From Flavobacteriales bacterium (GTDB lineage Bacteria > Bacteroidota > Bacteroidia > Flavobacteriales_D > Crocinitomicaceae), in the NCBI GenBank assembly GCA_947476515.1, contig CANJQZ010000113.1, positions 1-6,464 on the forward strand: DNA of 6,464 nucleotides, in the 5' to 3' direction. This document shows, piece by piece, positions 1 to 6,464 of this stretch; the stretch's first letter is position 1; each line of letters begins with the position of its first letter. The translations under genes and the position numbers were made by a program. The notes under the pieces are model-generated. The model made no database searches and was not told where the DNA came from. It saw nothing but the letters and a program-made list of their open reading frames with translations.

Positions 1-675
1 ATAATCTGTGCCTATGCCAGAATTGACGGATGGAGCGTAGGGATTGTAGCTAATAATAGAGAAATTGTAAAAAACGCAAAAGGAGAAATGCAATTTGGAG
101 GGGTTATTTACTCTGATTCCGCCGATAAAGCAGCAAGATTTATTATGGTTTGTAACCAAAAACAAATTCCTTTAGTTTTTTTACAAGATGTTACCGGATT
201 CATGGTAGGTTCCAAAAGTGAACAAGGAGGAATCATTAAAGATGGTGCCAAACTAGTGAATGCTGTTTCCAATAGTGTGGTTCCAAAATTCACTGTAATC
301 ATGGGGAATTCTTACGGAGCAGGAAATTACGCGATGTGTGGAAAAGCATACGACCCAAGATTAATTGTCGCATGGCCAACAGCTGAAATCGCTGTGATGA
401 GTGGTGCTGCAGCAGCTAAAACCCTTCTTCAAATTGAAATTGCTACTTTAAAAGGAAAAGGTGAAACCATCACACCTGAAAAAGAAAAGGAACTTTTCAA
501 CTCTATAAAAGATCGTTACGACAAACAGACTTCTCCTTATTATGCTGCGAGTAGAATTTGGGTCGATGCTATAATTGATCCTCTAGATACAAGAAAAGTA
601 ATTTCAATGGGAATCGAGATGGCGGATCAATCTAAAATAACCAAGAGATTTAATCTAGGTGCCTTACAGACCTAA
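1..675 (+). CDS. Acyl-CoA carboxylase carboxyltransferase (beta) subunit, C-terminal part, methylcrotonyl-CoA type (5' partial)
   Basis: The frame is open from base 1 to a TAA at 673-675, giving 224 residues with no start of its own; the ATG at 88 is an internal methionine. Family members of this type are about 540 residues long, so roughly the last 40% is present. Visible motifs, numbered within the fragment, are FLQDVTGFMVG (60-70), GGIIKDGAK (76-84), GNSYGAGNYAMCGKAYDPR (102-120) and AWPTAEIAVMSG (124-135). These form the crotonase-fold C-domain that binds the acyl-CoA acceptor and, with the N-domain of another subunit, carboxybiotin. The GNSYGAGNYAMCG block resembles methylcrotonyl-CoA carboxylase beta more than propionyl-CoA carboxylase beta, which has an AYGGAYDVM-like block there. 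Leucine degradation is therefore the best guess, but related acyl-CoA substrates cannot be excluded. It would act in the cytoplasm with a biotin-carrying alpha subunit not seen here. No frameshift is visible. Confidence 0.93.
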   Translation: MICAYARIDGWSVGIVANNREIVKNAKGEMQFGGVIYSDSADKAARFIMVCNQKQIPLVFLQDVTGFMVGSKSEQGGIIKDGAKLVNAVSNSVVPKFTVIMGNSYGAGNYAMCGKAYDPRLIVAWPTAEIAVMSGAAAAKTLLQIEIATLKGKGETITPEKEKELFNSIKDRYDKQTSPYYAASRIWVDAIIDPLDTRKVISMGIEMADQSKITKRFNLGALQT

Positions 676-1343
676 TCATCAAAATTTCCTGATTCACTTT
701 TCTTACCATTAAAATAATGGGTATAAGCAAAACCAACCGTTAAGAAGGATGAATTTTTATTGAATTCTGCAGGATCATAACCCAATTGAGAATCTACTCC
801 AATTTGCCATGGCTTATAACTAAAACCATAAAAAGCATATCCTATAGAAAGACGATAGGAAGCATTAACATCTGAGGCTACAACCAAACCTAATACAGGT
901 TCAACATAAACAGATTCAATTTGATTATAAGAAACGCCTTTTGCTTTTAAAGCATCTGTAGTAATAATAGATTGAGCATATCCTGTCTTGATGCCTAAAT
1001 CAGTTCCAAAGCGTTCCGTCCAAAATTTTTCGTGACCCACTTTTACAAAAACCGCCCCAGTATGCATCCCTCCATATACCTTAGAAGGTACTCGAAACTC
1101 ATTAACAGCGAAATAAGTATAGTGCAAACCCATTCCGAAGGAAAGTCCTTTTTTGAGTGTATATTGATAATAAGGGGAAACAGAAACCAGTCCTTGCATT
1201 ATCGTTTTGAATGGCTTATTCACAAAAGCATTAGGCAATCCCAATTCAAGGGTGAAAGAATCATCAGGTTTTATTTTCTGAGTATGCGCAACACCTAATT
1301 GGAGTATGCAGAAAAAGCAAAATAAGACTTTAATTTTTTTCAT
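672..1343 (-). CDS. Secreted, probable outer-membrane beta-barrel protein of unknown function
   Basis: The protein has 223 residues from the chosen start at 1343. The frame extends to an upstream ATG at 1373, but the internal start gives a clean signal peptide: MKKIK, a hydrophobic core VLFCFFCILQLGV, then AHTQ before the mature KIKPDDSF. The two cysteines lie inside the hydrophobic core rather than at its end, so a lipoprotein is unlikely. The mature part alternates polar and hydrophobic or aromatic residues in short stretches (YYQYTLKKGLSFGMGLHYTYF, YRLSIGYAFYGFSY, SFLTVGFAYTHYF) separated by turns, which is the pattern of a small 8- to 10-strand outer-membrane barrel. A short polar tail, GKKSESGNFDD, follows the last strand. 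I do not recognise a specific family. It lies 51 bases downstream of the flippase gene and may be the last gene of that transcript. Its TAG stop (672-674) overlaps the convergent carboxylase stop. Confidence 0.75.
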   Translation of the reverse strand: MKKIKVLFCFFCILQLGVAHTQKIKPDDSFTLELGLPNAFVNKPFKTIMQGLVSVSPYYQYTLKKGLSFGMGLHYTYFAVNEFRVPSKVYGGMHTGAVFVKVGHEKFWTERFGTDLGIKTGYAQSIITTDALKAKGVSYNQIESVYVEPVLGLVVASDVNASYRLSIGYAFYGFSYKPWQIGVDSQLGYDPAEFNKNSSFLTVGFAYTHYFNGKKSESGNFDD

Positions 1344-1394
1344 GAAGCAACTAATTAATGTGAAGATACACAATTACCTTATTTATTCAAACTA

Positions 1395-2909
1395 TTAACT
1401 TTTTTTCAAGCGCCATTGTGAGCGCAATTTATTAAAATAGTTGGCTGTTTCTGGTTCCATATTAAAATAGATAACGGGTACAACAAACAAGCCCAGGACT
1501 AAAGTACATTTGATAAAAATCAATAATAATGAAAGTGATTTATCAAGCAACCATTCCGCTGGAATTCCTTGAGAGAGTACTTCTATCAATGCAAATACTA
1601 GAAAAAATAAAAAGACTAATTTTAATTGAGACCTTTTAAAAGGCAATAGACCATATGCTTTGTAGATATAAAATGTTCTTGCGAAATTATAAATCACATA
1701 CACCAAACCTGTTGCAAATGCAGCTCCTACTATCCCATATTTCGGTATGACATATAGATTCAAAATAAAGATACCAAGACATAAAAAAACGGTGAAAAAC
1801 AGGTCGAATTTATATTTTTTAGAAGTAGAAAAAATAGTGCCATTCAAACCGCAATACATATCAACCATACGACCGATAAGTAAAAAGAACAGAACATACA
1901 TTCCAACACTAAATTCTGGTTTTAAAAAAGAAAAGAATTCAAATCGACAGGTCCAAATACAAAGAAAAGATAACAATCCTATAAACAAACCGACAGCGCT
2001 AGATTTCTCATAGATTTCTTGCATTCCAATCATATCCTTTGCTTTCCATAATTTAGCGATGATAGGAGAACTGACACGAACAATCGCTCGATAAGGAATT
2101 TGCAATGCGCTGGTAAGATTAATCATCGTTGTATAAATACCTGTTTGTTTCAAATCCAGATAAGAGGCAATCATCAAGGCATCCATTGAAATCACCAACA
2201 AGGTGGTCAAGGTATTGAGATAACTAAACAAACTAAAATACACCATTATTTTCCGGAATCGTTTTGGGATGGTTATGGATTTTATAGAAAAATGAAACTC
2301 CCCAATTTTTAATAAATAGATAAAGGAAACAAGACCCGGGATAAAATAGATCAGTACATGAAGAATAAAAAACAGTTCAAATGAAATCCTGTTAAAAGCA
2401 AGCATTAGTAAGAGACAAGTCACTCCAATTCTGAGTACAATATCTTGCAAAAAAACAGTAAAAACATTCTGAAATAATCCACGAAGATGATTTTCAAAAA
2501 GCATAAAAAATACATTAGCAATTCCTAATGGAATGATCCAATAATAATACTGAACAAAAAGAGGTGATTTTGAATTGAAATGATTGGAAATTGATCCTTG
2601 AAATAAATAAAAAAGTATGGTAAATAATAAGATTCCAAAACAAACGACTAGGGTATTCAGCAATAAAAAACCATAATTTCTTCGAGCAGCGTTACGAAAG
2701 AAAGGGAAAAATCGCCAAGTTACATAGACGGTTCCAAGATTCGAAAGCTGAGCAAATAAAAGCCCTACGGCCAAAATCAAATTAATTAATCCGATTTGTT
2801 CAGTACTTAAAAACCAAATGAAAAGCACCACTTTATTTACATAACCAAGGAATAATCCTAAGTAGGAAATTACAGTTGTTTTAAACGCATCTTTTTGGAC
2901 AATTCCCAT
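1395..2909 (-). CDS. Oligosaccharide flippase family protein (MOP/Wzx-like, polytopic membrane protein)
   Basis: The protein has 504 residues and is almost entirely hydrophobic helices. By eye there are about 14 membrane segments, at roughly 11-32, 37-58, 78-103, 118-138, 155-172, 177-200, 221-245, 253-275, 305-325, 332-352, 368-386, 393-412, 429-447 and 458-482, the usual count for the MOP exporter superfamily. The MGIVQKDAFK start, the positively charged loops (RRNYG near 76-80, KRFRK near 216-220) and the YGIVGAAFATGLVYVIYN block (391-408) are typical of bacterial polysaccharide-biosynthesis flippases. Such proteins move undecaprenyl-diphosphate-linked oligosaccharides across the inner membrane; the substrate cannot be read from sequence. 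No glycosyltransferase or polymerase gene lies nearby, so this is an isolated family member rather than part of a visible O-antigen or capsule cluster. The ATG at 2909 has a purine-rich AAGGG at 2920-2924. It follows carB by 34 bases, suggesting co-transcription. Confidence 0.85.
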   Translation of the reverse strand: MGIVQKDAFKTTVISYLGLFLGYVNKVVLFIWFLSTEQIGLINLILAVGLLFAQLSNLGTVYVTWRFFPFFRNAARRNYGFLLLNTLVVCFGILLFTILFYLFQGSISNHFNSKSPLFVQYYYWIIPLGIANVFFMLFENHLRGLFQNVFTVFLQDIVLRIGVTCLLLMLAFNRISFELFFILHVLIYFIPGLVSFIYLLKIGEFHFSIKSITIPKRFRKIMVYFSLFSYLNTLTTLLVISMDALMIASYLDLKQTGIYTTMINLTSALQIPYRAIVRVSSPIIAKLWKAKDMIGMQEIYEKSSAVGLFIGLLSFLCIWTCRFEFFSFLKPEFSVGMYVLFFLLIGRMVDMYCGLNGTIFSTSKKYKFDLFFTVFLCLGIFILNLYVIPKYGIVGAAFATGLVYVIYNFARTFYIYKAYGLLPFKRSQLKLVFLFFLVFALIEVLSQGIPAEWLLDKSLSLLLIFIKCTLVLGLFVVPVIYFNMEPETANYFNKLRSQWRLKKS

Positions 2910-2943
2910 AATGTTCTATCCCTTATGTCCAATATTGCTGCAA

Positions 2944-5760
2944 TTATTTGGACAAATGCATATATCTTTCGTTGTAAATCTTAGTAAAGAAAGGATCTTT
3001 TAAATTTTTAATGAAGCGAATGGCTTCACCAGTTGATTTCATTTCAGGACCTAATTCCTTTTTAACATCAGGAAACTTCTCATAGGAGAAAACAGGAATT
3101 TTAATTGCATAACCTTCTCGACGCGGTTTAAAATCAAAATCAGTTACTTTTTTCTCTCCCAGCATTACTTTTGTAGCATAATTCACATATGGTTCATCGT
3201 ATGCTTTTGCAATAAACGGCACCGTCCTTGATGCTCTAGGATTCGCTTCGATCACATAAACTTTATCATCTTTAATGGCAAATTGAATATTAATTAATCC
3301 AACTGTTTTAAGGGCCACTGCTATTCTTTTAGTGATGTCTTCAATTTGAGAGATTACAAAATCCCCTAAATTATATGGCGGTAATACTGCATAAGAATCA
3401 CCTGAATGAATACCTGCAGGCTCAATATGCTGCATAATACCAATGATATAAACATTTTCACCATCACAAATTGCATCGGCTTCTGCCTCCCCTGCTCCAA
3501 CGAGAAAATGATCCAATAAAATCTGATTGTTTCCCATCTCATTGATAATATCAACAACATGATGTTCCAACTCTTCTTGATTAATTACAATCTTCATTTT
3601 CTGTCCACCCAAAACATAACTCGGGCGCACTAAAAGAGGAAAACCTAAATCATTTGACAATTCGATGGCTTGTTCAGCATTTTCTACGATACCGTATTTC
3701 GGAAATGGAATATTATTTTCTTCCAGAACCTTTGAAAAACGACCTCTATCTTCAGCTAAATCTAAAGCTTCGTAGCTTGTGCCTAATATTTTGACACCAT
3801 AGCGACTTAACTTTTCTGCCAACTTCAATGCGGTTTGTCCGCCTAGCTGAACGATAACACCTTCAGGTTTTTCATGCTGAATAATGTCATAAATATGTTC
3901 CCAAAAAACAGGTTCAAAATATAATTTATCTGCCGTATCGAAATCTGTTGAAACTGTTTCAGGATTACAATTAATCATAATGGTTTCATATCCACATTCT
4001 TTAGCAGCTAGAACACCATGAACACAAGAATAGTCAAATTCAATTCCTTGTCCGATTCTATTGGGACCAGAACCAAGAACAATTACTTTCTTTTTATCAC
4101 TTACTATGCTTTCATTCTCATATTCGAAAGTAGAATAATAATAAGGCGTTTGCGCTTCAAATTCAGCTGCACAAGTATCAACTAACTTGTACACCCGTTT
4201 GATGCCCATTTCTGTTCTTTTCTTATATACTTCAGATTCAAGACACTTTAAAAGGTGGGCAATTTGACGATCGCAATATCCTTTTTGTTTGCCTTCAAAT
4301 AGCAACTCTTGAGGCAAGCTTTCGACATTGAATTTTTCAATTTGTTTTTCAAACTTGATTAATTCCTCGATTTGCTTTAAAAACCAGATGTCAATCTTTG
4401 TTTTTTCAACAATAGTTTTAAATGGAATTCCCAATTTAATAGCATCATAAATATGAAACAAACGATTCCATGAAGCATGTTCTAAACTATGAAGAATTTC
4501 ATTTTGATTGGTCAATTCCTTTCCGTCAGCTCCTAAACCATTTCTATTAATCTCTAAAGATTGACAAGCTTTTTGCAATGCTTCTTGAAAAGAGCGACCG
4601 ATGGCCATAACCTCACCAACAGATTTCATCTGCAATCCTAATTCGCGATTGGTACCAGGGAATTTATTGAAGTTCCATCTAGGTATTTTTACAATCACAT
4701 AATCAAGTGTAGGTTCGAAAAACGCAGAAGTTGTCTTTGTAATTTGATTTTTAAGTTCATCTAGATGATAACCAATTGCCAATTTAGCAGCGATTTTAGC
4801 AATAGGATAACCAGTTGCTTTAGATGCCAAGGCAGAAGATCTAGAAACACGAGGATTAATTTCAATTGCAATAATATCTTCCGCATTATCTGGAGAAACT
4901 GCAAATTGAACATTACAACCACCAGCAAAATTCCCAATAGAGCGCATCATTAAAATGGCCATATCTCTCATTTTCTGAAAAGTTGTATCAGATAGCGTCA
5001 TGGCAGGAGCTACAGTAATGGAATCACCGGTATGAATCCCCATGGGATCAAAATTCTCGATAGAACAAATAATAACCACATTATCATTAGCATCTCTTAG
5101 AAGTTCTAATTCAAACTCCTTCCAACCCAGCAATGCCTTGTCAATCATTACCTCATGAATAGGAGAAAGTTGTAAACCTCTTTCTAATAAATTATCAAAT
5201 TCCTTTGGCGTATATAAGATAGATGCACCTGAACCACCCAATGTATAAGAAGGACGAATACATAAAGGAAATCCAAATTCTTGTGCAATTTCCTTTCCTT
5301 CTAAAAAAGATTTGGCTGTTTTCTGAGGAGCCATTGGAACTCCTATGTCTAACATCAAATTTCTAAATGCTTCCCTATTTTCAGTTATTTCAATGGCATT
5401 GATGTCTACACCTATAATTTTCACACCATATTCCTCCCAAATTCCCATCTCATCACACTGAATACACAAATTCAATGCTGTTTGCCCTCCCATTGTAGGC
5501 AAGACAGCATCTATTTTATGTTTTTTAAGAATTTCAATGATGCTTTCAGGCTCAAGGGGTTGTAGATATATATTATCTGCTACCACTTTATCGGTCATGA
5601 TTGTAGCAGGATTGGAGTTTATTAAAGTTACCTCAATTCCTTCTTCTCTTAGGGATCGAGCTGCTTGAGATCCAGCGTAATCAAATTCACAAGCTTGACC
5701 AATAACAATTGGTCCACTTCCGATAAGGAGGATAGATTTTAAAGATGTATCTCTTGGCAT
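2944..5760 (-). CDS. carB: Carbamoyl-phosphate synthase large subunit, short form lacking the C-terminal allosteric domain
   Basis: CarB uses ammonia delivered by the CarA glutaminase, bicarbonate and two ATP to make carbamoyl phosphate for pyrimidine and arginine synthesis in the cytoplasm. The 938 residues show both halves of the internally duplicated enzyme. Half one has KSILLIGSGPIVIGQACEFD (8-27), PTMGGQTALN (88-97), an ATP-grasp core with R169 in IRPSYTLGGSG, E215 and the IEINPR metal-site motif (299-304). Half two has VLGSGPNRIGQGIEFDY (561-577), VQLGGQTALKLA (637-648), R712 in VRPSYVLGG, E758 and VIEANPR (837-843). The central linker lies at about 400-555. The protein ends just after LGPEMKSTGE (903-912), where the E. 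coli enzyme of 1073 residues continues into the MGS-like domain that binds UMP, ornithine and IMP; that domain is absent. I believe a length near 950 is usual in Flavobacteria, so this is not a local truncation. The MPRDTSLKS start matches the family N-terminus. carA is not in the window. Confidence 0.97.
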   Translation of the reverse strand: MPRDTSLKSILLIGSGPIVIGQACEFDYAGSQAARSLREEGIEVTLINSNPATIMTDKVVADNIYLQPLEPESIIEILKKHKIDAVLPTMGGQTALNLCIQCDEMGIWEEYGVKIIGVDINAIEITENREAFRNLMLDIGVPMAPQKTAKSFLEGKEIAQEFGFPLCIRPSYTLGGSGASILYTPKEFDNLLERGLQLSPIHEVMIDKALLGWKEFELELLRDANDNVVIICSIENFDPMGIHTGDSITVAPAMTLSDTTFQKMRDMAILMMRSIGNFAGGCNVQFAVSPDNAEDIIAIEINPRVSRSSALASKATGYPIAKIAAKLAIGYHLDELKNQITKTTSAFFEPTLDYVIVKIPRWNFNKFPGTNRELGLQMKSVGEVMAIGRSFQEALQKACQSLEINRNGLGADGKELTNQNEILHSLEHASWNRLFHIYDAIKLGIPFKTIVEKTKIDIWFLKQIEELIKFEKQIEKFNVESLPQELLFEGKQKGYCDRQIAHLLKCLESEVYKKRTEMGIKRVYKLVDTCAAEFEAQTPYYYSTFEYENESIVSDKKKVIVLGSGPNRIGQGIEFDYSCVHGVLAAKECGYETIMINCNPETVSTDFDTADKLYFEPVFWEHIYDIIQHEKPEGVIVQLGGQTALKLAEKLSRYGVKILGTSYEALDLAEDRGRFSKVLEENNIPFPKYGIVENAEQAIELSNDLGFPLLVRPSYVLGGQKMKIVINQEELEHHVVDIINEMGNNQILLDHFLVGAGEAEADAICDGENVYIIGIMQHIEPAGIHSGDSYAVLPPYNLGDFVISQIEDITKRIAVALKTVGLINIQFAIKDDKVYVIEANPRASRTVPFIAKAYDEPYVNYATKVMLGEKKVTDFDFKPRREGYAIKIPVFSYEKFPDVKKELGPEMKSTGEAIRFIKNLKDPFFTKIYNERYMHLSK

Positions 5761-5813
5761 AGGGTTTTCAATTTACAATTCTTTACGCGAAAAGGCTCGC
5801 AGTAAACTGAGAA

Positions 5814-5821
5814 CAAATTTA
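5814..5821 (-). promoter_or_regulatory. Candidate Bacteroidota -7 promoter element for carB
   Basis: On the minus strand these bases read TAAATTTG, an exact match to the Bacteroidota -7 consensus TAnnTTTG. A start of transcription a few bases downstream would give carB a leader of roughly 45 bases. I could not find a TTG (-33 element) at the expected distance upstream. The surroundings are AT-rich, so a chance match is quite possible. No pyrimidine- or arginine-responsive attenuator is evident in the leader; the only pairing noticed is a weak 4-base stem (5787-5790 with 5797-5800). Confidence 0.35.
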
Positions 5822-5904
5822 ATTCAAAATCCAATCGAAAAGATAAGTAAGCCAAAGTGTTTTTGAACAAATTGAAAAATATTGTTAATTAGTTTATTTC
5901 GAAT

Positions 5905-6095
5905 GCTCCTCTCGACTCCGCTCGATGACCTTATCTTCATAGGTTATGCTTAAGGTGAGCATCAATCCACTTTTGAAGCTCATCGACTTACTGTGTCTTT
6001 CGACTACGCTCAATCCACTTATGAAGCTCATCAAGCTGCTTGTGCTGAGCCTGGACTCCCCAGAGCCTGTCGAAGGGCCGAAGTAAGTCGAGATG
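5905..6095. repeat. Mosaic cluster of short interspersed (REP-like) repeats
   Basis: Several short related segments are packed together. TCGACTCCGCTC (5912-5923) recurs as TCGACTACGCTC (6000-6011), 11 of 12 identical. A 23-base segment at 5962-5984 recurs at 6010-6032 with one mismatch. GAGCCTG occurs at 6047-6053 and again at 6063-6069, the second followed by TCGAAGGG, so the familiar 'gctgagcctgtcgaaggg' repeat appears interrupted by a 16-base partial duplication. CGACTTACT (5984-5992) is matched in inverted orientation by AGTAAGTCG (6082-6090). This vocabulary is recalled from intergenic repeats of Flavobacteriales genomes. Copy number elsewhere in this genome cannot be seen from here. No transposase gene or clear target-site duplication accompanies it. 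Confidence 0.65.
5962..6032. repeat. 23-base direct repeat pair, 48-base period
   Basis: Copies lie at 5962-5984 and 6010-6032. Both read TCAATCCACTT at the left and GAAGCTCATC at the right, and they differ only at 5973 (T) versus 6021 (A). The similarity stops abruptly on the left and fades on the right. On the minus strand both copies lie in the same frame and read DEL(Q/H)KWI, with a stop codon between them. Confidence 0.75.
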
Positions 6096-6144
6096 CGCAT
6101 TAACAATTAATAATTCAATGAAATCAACTTTAAACAAAATCGAT

Positions 6145-6152
6145 TACTTTTG
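6145..6152 (+). promoter_or_regulatory. Candidate Bacteroidota -7 promoter element very close to the DUF4159 start
   Basis: TACTTTTG matches the Bacteroidota -7 consensus TAnnTTTG exactly and ends only 4 bases before the ATG at 6157. Transcription normally begins a few bases after this box, which would place the mRNA start at or next to the start codon, making the message leaderless or nearly so. A matching TTG at the -33 position is not evident. The box also argues against starting translation at the in-frame ATG at 6118, which would lie upstream of the transcription start. Confidence 0.5.
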
Positions 6153-6156
6153 TAGT

Positions 6157-6464
6157 ATGCGTAAAATAGTAACAATTGCCTTAATGATTTTAGTTTGCTC
6201 AAAAGCAATCAGTCAAGGTAGTTATCAATTGGCTGTATTAAAGTATAATGGTGGTGGTGATTATTATGCCAATCCAACAGCTTTACCAAACTTAATTTCG
6301 TTTTGCAATAAACAGTTAGGGACGAATATTTCTAAAGAGACTCCTTATGTTGATGTTGGCAGCAAAGATCTTTTTCTATATCCATTTCTGCACATGACGG
6401 GTCATGGAAATGTAGTTTTTTCAAGAGGTGAAGCGTTAAATCTTAGACAATATTTAATAGCAGG
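6157..6464 (+). CDS. Exported DUF4159 domain protein, N-terminal part (3' partial)
   Basis: The first 102 codons are present and the frame is still open at the window edge. The start at 6157 gives a signal peptide: MRK, a hydrophobic core IVTIALMILVC, then SKAISQ before the mature GSYQ. The in-frame ATG at 6118 would add 13 residues (MKSTLNKIDYFCS) ahead of it and is less likely. The mature region, with LAVLKYNGGGDYYANPTALP (25-44), LISFCNKQLGTN (46-57), VDVGS (65-69) and FLHMTGHGNVVFS (77-89), matches my recollection of the DUF4159 domain, common in Bacteroidota. Its biochemical role is not established; the fold has been linked to glutamine-amidotransferase-like domains, but no catalytic claim can be made from this fragment. 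The expected site is the periplasm. It is transcribed divergently from carB across the repeat-bearing spacer. Confidence 0.85.
   Translation, partial: MRKIVTIALMILVCSKAISQGSYQLAVLKYNGGGDYYANPTALPNLISFCNKQLGTNISKETPYVDVGSKDLFLYPFLHMTGHGNVVFSRGEALNLRQYLIA

Larger units (their letters stand above)
5761..6156. other. Divergent intergenic region between carB and the DUF4159 gene
   Basis: No convincing gene lies in these 396 bases. The carB-proximal part (5761-5900) is AT-rich and carries a candidate minus-strand promoter. The middle (about 5905-6095) is visibly richer in G and C and holds a cluster of short interspersed repeats. The last 60 bases are AT-rich again and hold a candidate promoter for the plus-strand gene. 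A minus-strand frame is open from 6106 to 5894, but it is composed of repeat sequence (serine-, glycine- and arginine-rich translation) and is not called as a gene. Confidence 0.8.

Noticed and set aside
706..720. CCATTA-AAA-TAATGG stem-loop as a terminator between the convergent genes
   Set aside because: The 6-base stem is AT-rich and weak, lacks a following T-run in either direction, and lies inside the barrel-protein coding sequence.
1032..1298. Plus-strand frame of 88 codons opposite the barrel-protein gene
   Set aside because: It is antisense to a frame with a clear signal peptide and barrel pattern, and its own translation shows no recognisable features.
1344..1373. Ten-codon N-terminal extension (MCIFTLISCF) of the barrel protein
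   Set aside because: The internal ATG at 1343 begins a standard signal peptide; the extension would place extra hydrophobic residues before its basic n-region.
1388..1395. Possible TAnnTTTG promoter for the barrel-protein gene (minus strand TAGTTTG)
   Set aside because: The TA and TTTG parts are one base too close to fit the consensus, and the site overlaps the end of the flippase gene.
1747..2013. Plus-strand frame of 88 codons opposite the flippase gene
   Set aside because: Lysine- and arginine-rich translation is expected from the complement of hydrophobic membrane-helix codons; there is no support for a gene.
3366..3560. Second minus-strand frame inside carB
   Set aside because: It overlaps the second ATP-grasp domain in another frame of the same strand and carries no motifs of its own.
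4765..4953. Plus-strand frame of 62 codons inside carB
   Set aside because: It lies opposite the strongly conserved first ATP-grasp domain of CarB, so it is a shadow frame.
5894..6106. Minus-strand frame of 70 codons in the intergenic spacer
   Set aside because: Its translation (for example GPSTGSGESRLSTSSLM) comes from the short-repeat cluster and has no domain, signal or family resemblance; its length follows from repeat composition.

Overview
The window looks like a chromosomal stretch from a Bacteroidota bacterium, probably of the Flavobacteriales. The grounds are an AT-rich composition, a DUF4159-type exported protein, a short CarB without the C-terminal allosteric domain, a promoter element of the Bacteroidota type (TAnnTTTG), and an intergenic cluster of the 'ctcgactccgctcga / cttcgacaggctc' repeat vocabulary familiar from flavobacterial genomes. 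I cannot place it at genus level from the sequence alone.

Layout. Bases 1-675 (+) hold the C-terminal part of a biotin-dependent acyl-CoA carboxylase carboxyltransferase subunit, closest in its motifs to the methylcrotonyl-CoA type. It meets tail to tail, with a 4-base overlap of stop codons, a minus-strand block of three genes that read leftward: carB (5760-2944), a polytopic MOP/Wzx-like flippase (2909-1395) and a small secreted, probably outer-membrane beta-barrel protein (1343-672). Gaps of 34 and 51 bases in this block suggest one transcription unit, although carB and the flippase have no obvious shared pathway. A 396-base intergenic region (5761-6156) separates carB from a divergent gene that begins at 6157 and leaves the window: a DUF4159 protein with a signal peptide. 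Only its first 102 codons are present.

How the genes fit together. CarB makes carbamoyl phosphate for pyrimidines and arginine. The carboxylase subunit belongs to acyl-CoA (probably leucine) catabolism. The flippase and barrel protein belong to the cell envelope. This is mainly ordinary core-genome content. The parts most worth a second look are the mosaic repeat cluster in the carB/DUF4159 intergenic region, including a 23-base repeat spaced by a multiple of three; the promoter box that sits almost on the DUF4159 start codon; and the domain-truncated CarB. I found no RNA gene, CRISPR array, insertion sequence or defence-like system.
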